Assembly: GCA_039096225.1 (NCBI GenBank)
Contig: JBBPEB010000009.1
Coordinates: 1,391,001-1,455,000, forward strand
Length of the DNA stretch: 64,000 bases
Direction: 5' to 3'
Origin: Blastocystis sp. Blastoise
Lineage: Eukaryota > Sar > Bigyra > Opalinata > Blastocystidae
The position numbers and the translations under genes were made by a program. The notes below the pieces were generated by a model that saw only the letters and a program-made list of their open reading frames with translations, was not told where the DNA came from and did not search any database. This document shows positions 43,878 to 56,643 of the stretch, in pieces (within the stretch, counting starts at the first letter, position 1; every line of letters begins with the position of its first letter).

Positions 43878-46800
43878 ATGAAACTTAGTTTAATCCTTTT
43901 ATTCATCCTTTTGGGTATTTTTATCTTCTTTATATTGTCATGTATATATTTTAATTAGGTGCTGCAATTGATTGTGCAACTCCAAATGTTATTGTTAAAT
44001 TTGATCGAAAATACGGAGGTACTGCTCGAGAAGAACGTCTGAAGATCTATGAAGGACCTTATTCGGAAGGTAATCTTGTTGCTGTAATCGATGGAAACAA
44101 TATGGCAAACATGCTGAAGAGTTACGAATATTGTTTAAAGCCCATGATGCATAGTCTTATTGGTACTGATGGGTATATTTATGAATCTCTTTATATATAG
44201 ATAAAATTTTAAATAATGTATTATTTCTATAGTGGTAACTCAGGTTGGTCTTCTGGTTCTACACTTACTGTATCTATTGGAGGCGTTACTATCTTATATG
44301 ATACACTTGAAAGAGGAAGTTTCACCGAATGGACAATTTATCGTATATATATTGTATTATATATGATTATTTTTATTTTTTATTAAATATGTTTTATTTT
44401 TATATTTTATTTTATAATTAATTCTTATTTTATTATATATTTAAACTTTATATTTTATTATATATTTAAATTTTATATTTTATTATATATTTAAATCAAA
44501 TTAATATTATATTAATAAAACTTTATATCTATAGCTTCTTATGCTCTTCCTAAGTCTTCTCAATGGAAATATTCGACTGCTGTTCAATCTGATTCTACTT
44601 GGACTCAATCTACTTATGATGTTACTTCTTGGTCTACTTATTCTAGTGGTTCTTTTCCTACTACTATAGCTTCAACTACTCGTTATTATCGTACTACTAT
44701 TACTCTTCCTGATCTTACTGATTTTGCTACTTTTGAATTAGGTATTAATGCTAAAGAAGGAATGATTGTATATATAAATGGTCAAGAATTATTCAGAAGA
44801 AATATGGCTGATGATGCTGTTTTGGGAACTACTCTTGCTACTAATGAAGATACTGCTTATGCTTATAGAAGAATTACTCATTCTATTAAGAAATATTTAA
44901 GTGCAACAAATCAAGCTGTTATTGCTGTTGAAATCCATCCTGCTGCTACTACTGTTGCTGGTGATGATTCTTTTGATGGTTTCTTTATTCCTATTTATGG
45001 TACTTGCTCTAAACGTACTCATGAAGGTGTAGCTTCTGGTCTTCCTGTAAAAACAGGTAATGAATCTGCTGATAAAGCTTTTGATAATAATAGAGATACT
45101 AAATGGTTTACAAATCCTTTACCTGTTTCTCTTACTTATCAATTTAATGATGATAGACGTGAATGGATTAGTAAATATGAAATTATTTCTGGTAATGATT
45201 CTCCAGGCAGAGATCCTAAAGATTTCACTTTATCTGGTTCTAATGATAATGGTGTTACTTGGGATTTATTAGATATTAATGCTGCTGTTACATTCTCTGC
45301 TAGAAAGGAATCGAAAATGTTCTTAATTCCATCGAATGCTAAAGCTTATAATATGTATAAAATTGATGTTACTACAAACAAAGATCCTTCTGCTGAAGGT
45401 TGCCAATTTTCTGAAGTTGAATTTTATGCTTGTAATACGGATATTATTACTGATTTTGTCTATGAACAATCTTCTTATACTTGGTATAAAGACTTAGATA
45501 GTGTTTATTTATCTCCTCATTCTTCTGGTTTAAAGACTTTTGCTCTCACTTCTCCTACTACTCTTCCTGAAGGTCTTACTTTCAATCCTACTACTGGTGA
45601 AATCTATGGTACTCCTACTGTTGCTTATACTGGTTCTTTTGTAATTACTGCTGTTGATGTTATTACTAGTCAAACTGTCACTTGTACACTCTCTATTACT
45701 ATAATTGAATGCGATGGACTTAATAATATACATATACAAGTAATAAAAGCATCTGGTGGCAAAACTCCATGGTCTGAAATAGTAACTATTTATGATTCTA
45801 ATAATAATATTAAATTCACAGCTACTGGATTAGAAGGAGGTGACAGAACATTTGATATATGTTTACCTGCTGCTCTATATACTTTAGAAATGAAAGATAT
45901 TGATTCTGATGCTTGGCATTCTTCTTCTTCTTTAACTATTAAATTAATAGAAGCCTATGATTCCTATACTATATTTAAAGATACTCTTGTGGAGAATGCT
46001 ATTTCTACATCAAAATTAAATCTTCAATATTTAATTGAACGTCATAATCCTAATGTTCTTTGTTATACTATTGATACTGCTCTTCCTACTAACTGGTATA
46101 CTACTAGCTATACTCCTGATACTAATTGGACACCTTGTCTTGCTCTTGAAACTAGACCTACTTCTCCTGTTCGTACTCAATTCTTTAGACATACATTTAC
46201 TGTTACTTCTAAAACTGATATGCATATGGCTGAACTTCGTCTTAAAGCTGCTGAACCTGTTGTTGTTTATATTAATGATAATGAAGTATATAGACATGGT
46301 CTTCCTACTGGTGATATTACTACAACTACTATTCCTACAACTACTTCTACAAGTGCCAATACACGTCGTACTACTATTGATATTAGTAGAATTAATATAG
46401 GTACTAATACTATTAGTATTGCTCAAGTATATCCTGATGGAGTTACTTTACCTGTAGAAGTTTCTTTTGATTTCTCTTTAAGATTAGAAGCTACATCTGC
46501 TACTCAAAGTCATACATGGGGAATGACGGCTACTGGCCCTTCTAGAAGTGGTGAAGGACCTACTCTTCTTATTGATAATAAGTATTCAACTAGATGGATT
46601 TACGATGCTCCATCTGCTACTTTTGATCCATTTACTATTTCTATTTCTTATTCTAATGCTGCTCAATATTCTTATATTAATAAATATTGTTTTATTAGTA
46701 ATTTTGATGTTCCTCAAGCTGATCCTTCTGATTGGACTATTCAAGGTTGTAATAATGATGTTTGTACTCTTTTAGGATCTGAATCCAATGTTATGTGGAG

Positions 46801-49800
46801 AGCTAGAACTCAACGACAATGTTTCTATATGAATGCTCATACTGAATCCTATCATTCGTATAATATTATTATCTCCAAGAATGTTGGTTATGGAATAACG
46901 GCATCAAATGCACTTGCTGAAATACAATTATTAGCTGTTGACTTCAGTACTGTTATCGCATCTCCACTTAGTTACACTCCAAATACTATTGTTGGCTATA
47001 AAGATGCAGATCTCTCTACTATTACTCCTGTTGCTAACTATCATAGTTTTAGTATTATTGGTACTACTCTTCCAAATGGAATCTATATAGATAGTAATAG
47101 TGGTTATATTTATGGTATACCTACTATTTACTCTTCTACTACTCAGTATACTGTACAAGCTTATAATCTTCAAGGAATCGCTTCTACTACTACTATTTCT
47201 ATTACTATATCTGGTTGTTCATATCCTAATACTATATTTAAAATAAAAGTATCAAATCCTGATTATAACTATGGTGAACAAATGGGATTTGAATTAAGAG
47301 ATGGTACTACAAATGTATTAATTGACTCTAGAAGTTATTTCCCTAATTATTCTACTACTTATTATAGTTATTGTAAACCAGAAGGTAGTTATAAACTTCT
47401 TTTATTAGATGAAGCTAATGATGGTTGGGGTGGTGCTACTATTGCTGTTCTTTATAATGATAATACTCAAATAGTCAGTTCTGGTCTCACTACAAATCAA
47501 GCACCTAAGACTGTTGCTTTTAATATTAATATTTTATCTTCTGCTTCTTCTATTACTTGGACATATTTAAATAGTAATACTATTTCTGCTCCTACAGATT
47601 CTTCTTGGACTACATTGTCTTATACCAATTCTGAGTGGTCTTCAGGTACTATTGATATGTTTACTGCTCCTGTTGGTATTACTCAATATTATAGAACGAT
47701 ATTCTCGGTTACAGATATTAATAATTTTATCAGTTTTACTTTAAATATGAAATTAATGGCTGGTGCTGTTGTATATATAAATGGAATGGAAATAAAACGA
47801 TATAATATGCCTGAAGGTACTATTACTTCAACTACTACAGCTACTTCTGATTATGTTACTGTAGAAACTATTTCAGAAATATTCCCTCTTCAATTCATTG
47901 ATATTTATCTTGTAGAAGGTCAAAATGTGTTAGCTATTGAAACTCATAAAGGTTCTATAGATTTAACTGTATCTTATTTCAGTGCTTCTGCATCTTTTTC
48001 TTCTAATACTGTTAATATGGTTATCAATGGTGTTAGTGATGGTGCTAATGAAAATGGAAGTACTACAGAGAATATAGCTAAAGTATTTGATGGTTCAGTT
48101 GATACTAAATGGTTATCTCCTGCAAAATGTGTAGGTGCTTGGGCTTCTTGGACTTATAATAATAATCAAGTAAAATATATTGATTCTTATAGTGTTACGA
48201 ATGCTAATGATTGTAATGTTAGACATCCTTCTGGTTGGGTATTAGAAGGTTCTAATGATAATGGTTCCACTTGGACACTTGTTCATACTGCTGAAAATCA
48301 AGTATTTACTGCTTATAAACAAACTAAATCATTTGATTTCATTCCTACTCAACCTTATAATTGTTATAGAGTTACTTCTACTGAATGCGCAAATCCTGCT
48401 ATTTCTGGAGATCCTTCTGGATGTTCTAATAGTGATATGCAATTATCTGAAATTTCTTTTAGTCTCAAGAGATTAGATGGTCTGTGTTCTGCTTCTAATG
48501 GTTATTCTGCTACTGCTAATGGTGAATATGCTTATAAATCATGTAATGATGGTACTGATAATAAAAAGAAAACACTTTGTACAGATGGTATCTTTGGTGC
48601 AGAAGATACTTCTTTATGTGCAGCAGTACCTACTTTTACTTATCCTAATTCTCTTTATACATTCACTATCAATACTGCCATTACTCCTCTTGTTGCTACA
48701 CTTACTGATATAACTGGTTATACTTGTACTTCTTCTCCTTCTCTTCCTACTGGATTAGTATTAGATACTACTACTTGTGGTATTTCAGGTACTCCTTCTG
48801 TTCCTCAAGATTCTATTCAATATACTATCACTGCTACTTCAGGATCTATTTCTGTATCTACTTCACTTTCTATTGTTATTGAAAATGTTGTTGTACCTGT
48901 TGTTGTTACTATTACTTATAGTCCTAATATTATATCTGTCAATACAAATATTGCTATTTCTGCTATTCCTACTGTTACGGGAGGTACTGTTTCCACTTGG
49001 ACTATTACTCCATCTCTTCCTGAAGGTATACTCCTCGATACTACTACTGGTACTATTACTGGATCTTCCACTGTTTCTTTAGACTCTACTCTCTTTACTA
49101 TATCGGCTATTCCAACTACCAGTACTACTCCTGTTACTACTACTATTACTCTTATTATTAGTACTCCTTCAGCTATTCAATGTCCTCTCGATGGTGTTTG
49201 GCCTGCTACTAATGCTGGTGTTACTGCAATAACGTCATGTAATGATTCTCAAAAAGAAGGACAAATCACTAGATTATGTGCTGCTACTGGTGTTTGGGAA
49301 AATATTATTGATAGTTGTACTTATATTATTCCTACTGTTACTATTAACCCTTCAACTATTATTGCTTATATTAATGAACAAGTCATAATTACTCCTGTTA
49401 CTCAACAATTTGTTACTTCTTGGAGTGTTACTCCTGATCTTCCTAATGGATTCACTATTGATAGTTCTACTGGTATTATTACAGGTACTCCTACTACTGT
49501 ACAAGTTGCTACTACTTATACTATTACTGCTACTAATCCTACTGGTAACGGTCAAACTTCCTTATTCTTAACAATTAGTGCTCATAATTGTCCTATTGAT
49601 GGTGTATGGCCTGCTACTAATGCTGGTGTTACTGCTACTTCTCCTTGTACTGATTCTCAAAAAGAAGGACAAATGACTAGAGTTTGTGATGCTACTGGTG
49701 TTTGGGAATCTCCTGTTGATGGTTGTACTTATATTATTCCCACTGTAACTATTACTCCATCAACTGTCACTCTATATACATCTGAATCATCTACTATTAC

Positions 49801-51568
49801 TCCTGTTACTCAACAATATGTATCTTCATGGACTGTTACTCCTTCTCTTCCTAATGGATTAACCATTAATAGTTCTACTGGTATTATCTCTGGTACTCCT
49901 ACTACTATTCAAGTTGCTACTATTTATACTATTACTGCTACTAATCCTACTGGTAACGGTCAAGCAACAGTTTCTATTACTATTAATTCTCGTACTTGTG
50001 CTGCTGATGGTGTTTGGTCTGTTACTAATGCTGGTGTTACTGCCACTTCTCCTTGTACTGATTCTCAAAAAGAAGGTCAAGTTACAAGAATTTGTGGTAT
50101 TACTGGTGTTTGGGAATCTCCTGTTGATGGCTGTACTTATATTATTCCCACTGTTACTATTAGTCCATCAAGTGTTACTTTATATACATCTGAATCATCT
50201 ACTATTACTCCTACTACTCAACAATATGTATCTTCATGGACTGTGACTCCTTCTCTTCCTAATGGATTAACCATTAATAGTTCTACTGGTATTATTACGG
50301 GTACTCCTACTACTATTCAAGTAGCTGCCACTTATATTGTAAAAGCTACTAATATTGTTGGTTTTGGTCAAGCTTCTATATCAATTACTATTAATTCTCG
50401 TACTTGTCCTTTAGATGGTGTTTGGTCTACTACTAATGCTGGTGCTACAGCTACTTCTCCTTGTACTGATTCACTTAAAGAAGGACAATTAACAAGAATC
50501 TGTGGTCCTACAGGAATATGGCAATCAGCTATTGATAGTTGTACTTATAAAGCTCCAGTAATTACTTTAGATCCTCTTTCTTATACTTTCTATAAAGATG
50601 AAAATGCTGAAATTATTCCTACTGCTGAAAATCAAGTAAACTCATGGATTATTTCTCCTTCTCTTCCTATTGGTATGAATTTAAATAGTAATACAGGTAT
50701 GATTTCTGGTTCTCCATCATATATACAACCTGCTATTCAATATACATTATCTGCTCTTAACAGTGATAAGAGTGCACTTATTTCTGTATCTATTACTGTT
50801 ATTTCTCGTACTTGTGATGTTGATGGTGAATGGCCTGCTACATATGTAGGTACTACTGCTTATATATTATGTGAAAATAGCTTAACAACTTCTCGTTCTC
50901 GTGCTTGTACTCATATAGGTAATGTTGGTCAATGGGAAGCTGTCAATACTACTACTTGTTATAGTATTTCTAATGAAGATAAACCTGTTCAAGATCGTAC
51001 ATTTATTCGTTTACCTATTCATTTCTCTGGAGTATCTTCTACATTCTTTGATGGTATTCATATTCATTTACTTCAAAATGAACTTGATAATTTCATTGCT
51101 ACTTTGAATATACCAAATACTAAGATATACATTGAATCTATACAAAATAATCCTTCTGTTTTCTATGCTGATAATACTATTATTACTACACGTGTTGAAT
51201 GTGATGAGTCTCAAAATACTGTTATTAATGAAGCTCTTGTTCAGTTTATTAATATGCCATTATTAAATGCTCTTAGAACTAGTTCACCTGATTATAATCA
51301 AGTTGTTTCTATTCTTGTTACTCCTGAAGATGTAACAGTTACTAATTATACATTCTGGAGTACTACTGCTATTGTTGTGACTGTTATTGTTATTATTGTT
51401 GTCGTTGCTATTATTATTGTTGCAGTTTATCTTGTTATGAACAAGAATGGTAAAAAAGGTAATAAAAAACCTAAGATTGTCAAACCTGCCAACAAACAAA
51501 AAGAAGTTCCTAAAAAAGCAGGTGATGTTAAAGTGAAAGAAGAAAAGAAAACTGTTTCACAAGTTTAA
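43878..51568 (+). CDS. surface protein C: large HormR-like / putative-Ig repeat type I membrane protein
   Basis: Largest member of the A/B/C family. Four exons: 43878-43914, 43959-44172, 44233-44342, 44535-51568; 2,464 residues. The signal peptide MKLSLILLFILLGAA is on exon 1. The N-terminal half repeats three times a set of galactose-binding-like jelly roll (RYYRTTITL...VYINGQELFRRNM), F5/8C discoidin-like module (AFDNNRDTKWF...FTLSGSNDNGVTW) and putative-Ig or beta modules (CLPAALYTLEM...). The C-terminal half has one diverged and five regular HormR-like modules (CPLDGVWPATNAGVTA...GQITRLCAATGVW) alternating with putative-Ig modules in exact 408-base units. A SEA-like domain, a transmembrane helix (~2395-2420) and a Lys-rich tail ending VSQV follow; the tail end fits a class I PDZ ligand. 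Codon use (GCT, ACT, GGT, GTT rich, no polyasparagine) differs from its neighbours and suggests high expression. Adhesion or receptor function is inferred. Confidence 0.88.
49181..51220 (+). repeat. five exact 408-bp units (HormR + Ig) in surface gene C
   Basis: The first cysteine codon of successive HormR-like modules lies at 49181, 49589, 49997, 50405 and 50813, each exactly 408 bases (136 residues) apart. Units two to four are nearly identical over long stretches. The fifth starts with CDVDGEW and diverges, its second half being replaced by the SEA-like domain. Confidence 0.92.
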
Positions 51569-52768
51569 TTAATTAGTTGCTTTTTTAAAATAAGATTTAT
51601 TTATTATTTTACTATATAAGTTTATTGTTTCAACTTTGTATAATACACAAAGTCCTATTTTCTCATAAATTAGTTTGCTTTTATTTACTCTCAACTATTT
51701 TATTATACATAGAGTTTTGTTTAGGTATTTATGATTTATATTAATAATTTTAAAAATTTATTAATCACTAGATATACATATAATAATAAATAGAAGTATT
51801 ACTTTTTTTTATATCCACTATAAACAGTTATGTTTTTTTTTGTATATAATTAGGTATTCTAAATACTTTTTGTATTTCAGACAATAAATAAAGTAGAAGA
51901 TAATAATCTAAAATAAATGGAACCTAAAAATGTCCTTTATACATGATTCTTATTTCACATATATATGTTCATATATACTATTGTTATTGATATTCTTAAA
52001 AGTCTATAGAATTGTAGTATATAGTATAATATAGTTAAAATGGAAGAGAACAATATTAGTGATTGAATAATGATTTGTGTTCATCATATGATCTTATTTA
52101 TAGTAACTAGAAATGATGAAGAAGAGACTCTTTGTTATTCTATGAACATCTATATGGATATTCTTACTATATATAATAAAATGGATAATAACAAAAGAAA
52201 ACGTATTTAATAATTAGGAAATGATACCGTAAAGAAATGGAAACTGTGTTCTCCATGATTTGACAGTTATATCTAACAAGATAGAGATATTCATACCAAA
52301 TTGGATAATTCACGTTCTATTTTTACAGAAGCATCACCTTCTTGATATATATAATAATGATTTGTTCTAATAAAAACTATGAAATGAATGGATACAATTT
52401 TTGGCATGAAATATTAACTGAATTCTATAAATCTTCCCTTTTTTTATCTTAGATTTAGCTTTATACTATTGTACTCTATAAATTGGAACAGAAAATACAT
52501 CACAGAAAGATATTAAAATAGAGAACATATAAATAACACAAATCAAAAGACAAAAAAATGTTCCCTAGCAATAAAGAAGAACCACCCTACTACCAAAAAT
52601 TAATTTATATTTTTCTTTATATTTACCTACACAAAAATAAAATTATACGGCTTTCATATGAGATTCCCATGGTTATACATGTTTTCTTGGTTGGTCGGCT
52701 TTTTCACAAAAGAAAAATTTTTTTTATTTATTTTTTAATAAATAATAATTGAGAAGCAGGAAACTCTA
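51569..52768. other. intergenic region, surface gene C to GPATCH4
   Basis: A 1.2-kb spacer between two plus-strand genes. The first 250 bases look like 3' untranslated sequence. The remainder is mixed and may contain the promoter of the G-patch gene. An open frame at 52558-52752 has no recognisable feature and is not called. Confidence 0.45.
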
Positions 52769-53784
52769 ATGGCTGACGACATTGGTAATTTTTTGATAAG
52801 GATAATGATTTGAATATTTGAATATAGATTATAGTAAATTAGGTAAGAAACAAATGGAGTTTCTTGCTACCATTCAAAATGATACAGTAGCTGTACCTCC
52901 CAATGAGTTTGCAAGAAAACAGTTAGAGAAGATGGGATGGAAAGAAGGTGAAGGTTTAGGAAAGAAGTCTGATGGTATTACAAAATCAATTCAAGTTCAT
53001 AGAAGAGATGAAAATGAAGGTTTAGATAGATTTTTATACGAATTACTATTTTTTTCTATAATTATTTATTTATAGTTAGGTCATGGAGAATTCAAACTTG
53101 AAGAAAAGAATGATAATTGGTGGTTTTCTTGTTTTGATCAAACTGCATCTAAAATACAAGTTTCAAGTTCAGATTCCAGTTCAGATTCTGATTCTGATTC
53201 TAAACCAAAATCTAAATCTACATCTCCTATTGTTATGTATACGGGTATATAATGATTCTTTGCTTATTTTTTTTTTATTTAAATGAATATATTTTGCAAA
53301 TTATATATTGTTTATATTATATATATTGAAATTATATAGATTAAAAATTTATATATATGTATACGGATGAAGAATTATTTAAAGCTTGTGGAGGTCGTCG
53401 ACTTGGTATGAGAGCTAGAGCATCTCAGGTAAATATAAATATTTATTATTTATTATTTATTATTATTATTATTAGTTTTTATTCGCTTTATTTTTATTCG
53501 CTTTATTATTATTATTTTGAATATATTTATATGATTATTAATTATACAACTCTATAAAGAATGGTAAATGGAAGCGTATTAATGATGCGGATACACTTCC
53601 TTCTTTACCTCCAAAAGAAGAAGAAGAAAAGAACAAGAAGAAGAAGGAAAAGAAACATCATCATAATCATAAAGAGAAGTCAGAGAAGAAACATCATCAT
53701 AGTCATAAAGAGAAGAAAGAAAAAACATCAGTTATAGAAAAGAAATCAAAAAAACATGAAAAGAAACATCATAAGAAGGAATAA
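52769..53784 (+). CDS. GPATCH4: GPATCH4-like G-patch protein
   Basis: Nucleolar RNA-helicase cofactor; GPATCH4 stimulates the DEAH helicase DHX15 in ribosomal and spliceosomal RNA work. Five exons: 52769-52784, 52828-53019, 53080-53244, 53373-53428, 53560-53784; 217 residues. The G-patch is FARKQLEKMGWKEGEGLGKK then SDGITKSIQVHRR, matching GPATCH4 ([28 protein letters not shown]). It is followed by GHGEFKLEEKNDNWWFSCF, like the family's WW segment, an Asp/Ser run, and the C-terminal ELFKACGGRRLGMRARA box (family TDE-x-L-x-x-AC-x-GR). The tail is Lys/His-rich (KEKKHHHNHKEK), as in nucleolar proteins. Intron 3 is odd: an 11-base direct repeat spans both of its junctions, so splicing at the repeat instead would give MYTDEELFKAC, which fits the family better than the canonical AG site. 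Confidence 0.88.
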
Positions 53785-54081
53785 TAAGGAATATTGATTG
53801 TGTTCTATTTATATATATATTATTTGTCTTATTCATTTTTCTTGTTTTTCTATTATTTGATCATTTGTTAGTTCTCTGTTTTGTCGTATGTGACTCTGCT
53901 GTTTTGTTGTAAATTAAAAAGAATTTGGTGTATTTATTATTATATCAAGTGAAAGTTACAGATATATAAATTATATAGAAACTAGACTGCTTTTATAATA
54001 CATTTCAAATAATATACAATTTAATATATATAACAATATATATATTTTTACAAATAATTCATAATAAATAACCTATTGATA

Positions 54082-54564
54082 TTATTGTTCATTATTCTCT
54101 TCATCTGTATTTAAAAAAGGATGTTCTTGATCATAATTAAATATAATATTTATCGAATTCTTTATTTTTTCTAATAGTTGTTCTTTAGGAATAGTATTTA
54201 TTTCAGGCCACGTGGGTAAGGAACACTCATAACGTTCACCATTCATCTATATATATATATATAATTTAATTATCTCAATATATATAGAGTATATTTAGAA
54301 ATAGTTGAATAATATATATATATATATATTGAGGTTATTACAATATAAATAAAAGCATGAAGAGCTATGGACATAAAAGAGAGTTGTTCGTCGTTATATA
54401 AAGCATTCATTCTATATTTAGTAAATATATTAATTATTATATATTGTATATTTAGTAAGAATAACATATACTATATTAATAATAATAAAAAAGTATATAT
54501 ATATATATAATAACCTTTCTTTTTCATCCATTTGACAAAAACGACAAGTCAATTTTATTCTCTC

Positions 54565-54603
<39 letters not shown>

Positions 54604-54823
54604 GTTATTATTCATGTAGTAAAGAATAGATAATATATTTGAATGTATATATAATTATTAAACTAAAAATATAAACTTATGTAATTGATATAATATATAT
54701 AAATACCTAAAGGATAGTTTTGAATATCTTTTGGAATAACCGCGGGAGACCATGGTACCATTTCTTTTCTATATTATTTATATATATAGATTTATAAACT
54801 ATTTTTGTAGATATTTATATATT

Positions 54824-54870
<47 letters not shown>

Positions 54871-56576
54871 TCTCTGATACATTTTTCATTATAATGAACA
54901 TCATTATATATAGGATGTCCGATATATTTTGTATGAAGCCGAATTTGATGAGTTCGACCTGTTACTGGAATACATAATAATAATGTATATATATCTATAT
55001 ATATATGATATATGTATTTTTTTTTTATCAAAATACTATGTTAAGATATATATATATATATAATATACCCTCATTATCCTTTATTGAATCTATAGTAATG
55101 ATATCACAAATTTGATTTTTATTATATATGTAATACAGAGGCACACAATATGTACATGATGGCTATATATATATATATAATAATAATAATAATAAAACAT
55201 TTTTTTTATTCACTAATCTCTTTATACAAAAAATTTATAATAAATACAATAATATAAAAATATAAATATAATAAGTATTATATAATATTTATAATAATAT
55301 ATATACTTTCCCGTGGGAATCACATGCGTAAAGTCCCTTTTTATGAGAGACTACATCGATGGGAGCATCAATTTTAATTCCTACCGAAGGTATATATTCT
55401 ATATACTATAAAGTATAGTTCAACAGTATATTGTATCTCTATATTATAAATAATAAATAAATAGAATTATTGAAAAAATAATATATTTTTCATAATCTAC
55501 CTGACTATTTGTACCGGTTGGGAATACTATTCCATCAGTGATACACAAATACACTTTATGTGCTGTTCTTCCTCGTAATAATTGTGATAATTCTCCAGCT
55601 TTTTCTTTTGACTTGGCAGTTAATAATAATCCTATATATACATATATCTATAGTAATAAATATTTATTTTATATATGAACTGAGAAAAAAAACATATTTA
55701 TATATAAACTAAGTTAAATAAAAAACAAATATATATATAAACTAAGTTAAATAAAAAACAAATATATATATAAACTAAGTTAAATAAAAAACAAATATAT
55801 ATATAAACTGAGTTAAATAAAAAACAAATATATATATATACCAGAAGTAACTCTATCTAATCGATGAATAAAATAAACATTTTGAATATTTAATTCAGTT
55901 TTCATAATAAATTCCATAGTATTATGTCTATATGTACCACAAGGATGAACAGGAAGAGAAGCAGGTTTGGAAACACAAAGAACGTCATCTGTTTCTTTTA
56001 AAATTTGAATTGGTTCATCGATCACTGGAGGCTCATCTAAATCAATTATAAACGTTATAGAGCAAAAATAGACTAAGAATAATTGAAAAATACGTCGATG
56101 AACCGAATGTCTAATGAGATCACTGTTTTTAAGTATATAATCTGGTCTTACTGCCTCACCATTGACAGTAATTCGTCCTGCATTAATAGCTTCTTCATAA
56201 TAATCTCTTGAATAAGCAGCAAACTCAGAAGAATAAACATCAAGAAGAGTTTTTCCTAACCATCTCTTTATATAAAAAGGAATATATTTTAATCATTCAT
56301 TAATTAAATCAGATACTTGTTTACAAAATGTTTCGTGGTGATATACGTAAGGTTCAACATATCTTTTACCTAATTAGTACATAAAACCAATATTCTATAA
56401 TAGATACCATCTTTAAATGTATATTTGACATCTTCTATCAAGTTTTTGAAATCAGTTCGCTGCTTTTTCCTTTGTTCATTTACAACATTGACTTTTCTTT
56501 TGTTTCTAAATCATCATATAGTTAGGGGATATAATGTAGAAACATACTTTGTATTCAAATCTGGTTTTTCCTCCAT
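54082..56576 (-). CDS. RPUSD2: tRNA pseudouridine synthase, RPUSD2/PUS9 type (RluA family)
   Basis: Pseudouridine synthase that in yeast and animals modifies tRNA (position 32) and some mRNAs. Thirteen exons: 56576-56548, 56505-56408, 56369-56317, 56265-56094, 56036-55842, 55631-55501, 55405-55307, 55162-55069, 54994-54868, 54768-54707, 54566-54515, 54411-54342, 54246-54082; 448 residues. In order: Lys-rich start, KRYVEPYVYHHETFCKQ, RWLGKTLLDVYSSEF, S4-like RITVNGEAV, VHRHEPPV, KPASLPVHPCGTYRHN, the catalytic HRLDRVTSG with Asp at about 177, PVTGRTHQIRLHTKYIGHPI, the CRFC pair and the C-terminal LHAFIYIMNGERYECSLPTW. These agree with RPUSD2/PUS8/PUS9 rather than RPUSD1/3/4. The start lies only 67 bases from the OSGEPL1 start on the other strand. 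Intron 5 holds four copies of a 33-base repeat. Confidence 0.93.
55707..55838. repeat. 33-bp x 4 tandem repeat in an RPUSD2 intron
   Basis: Four copies of a 33-base unit beginning AACTAAGTTAAAT (the last with a G in place of A) start at 55707, 55740, 55773 and 55806. It lies wholly within intron 5 of the pseudouridine synthase gene. Confidence 0.9.
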
Positions 56577-56643
56577 TTTAAAAATATTATTGTTTGTGGG
56601 TGCATACAAAAAGTATTTTCTTTAAAATATTTGTTTAAAAATA
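56577..56643. promoter_or_regulatory. 67-bp bidirectional promoter, RPUSD2 / OSGEPL1
   Basis: Only 67 bases separate the two start codons of head-to-head tRNA modification genes. Both promoters must share this stretch or reach into coding sequence of the partner. It is A/T-rich around one central GTGGGTGCAT block at about 56597-56606. Confidence 0.7.

Noticed and set aside
52100-52130. Box C-like ATGATGA words in spacers as snoRNA candidates
   Set aside because: No box D or terminal stem lies at a suitable distance, and such words are common by chance here.
52558-52752. 64-codon open frame upstream of the GPATCH4-like gene
   Set aside because: No motif, no splice partner, and hydrophobic/lysine content typical of translated A/T spacer.
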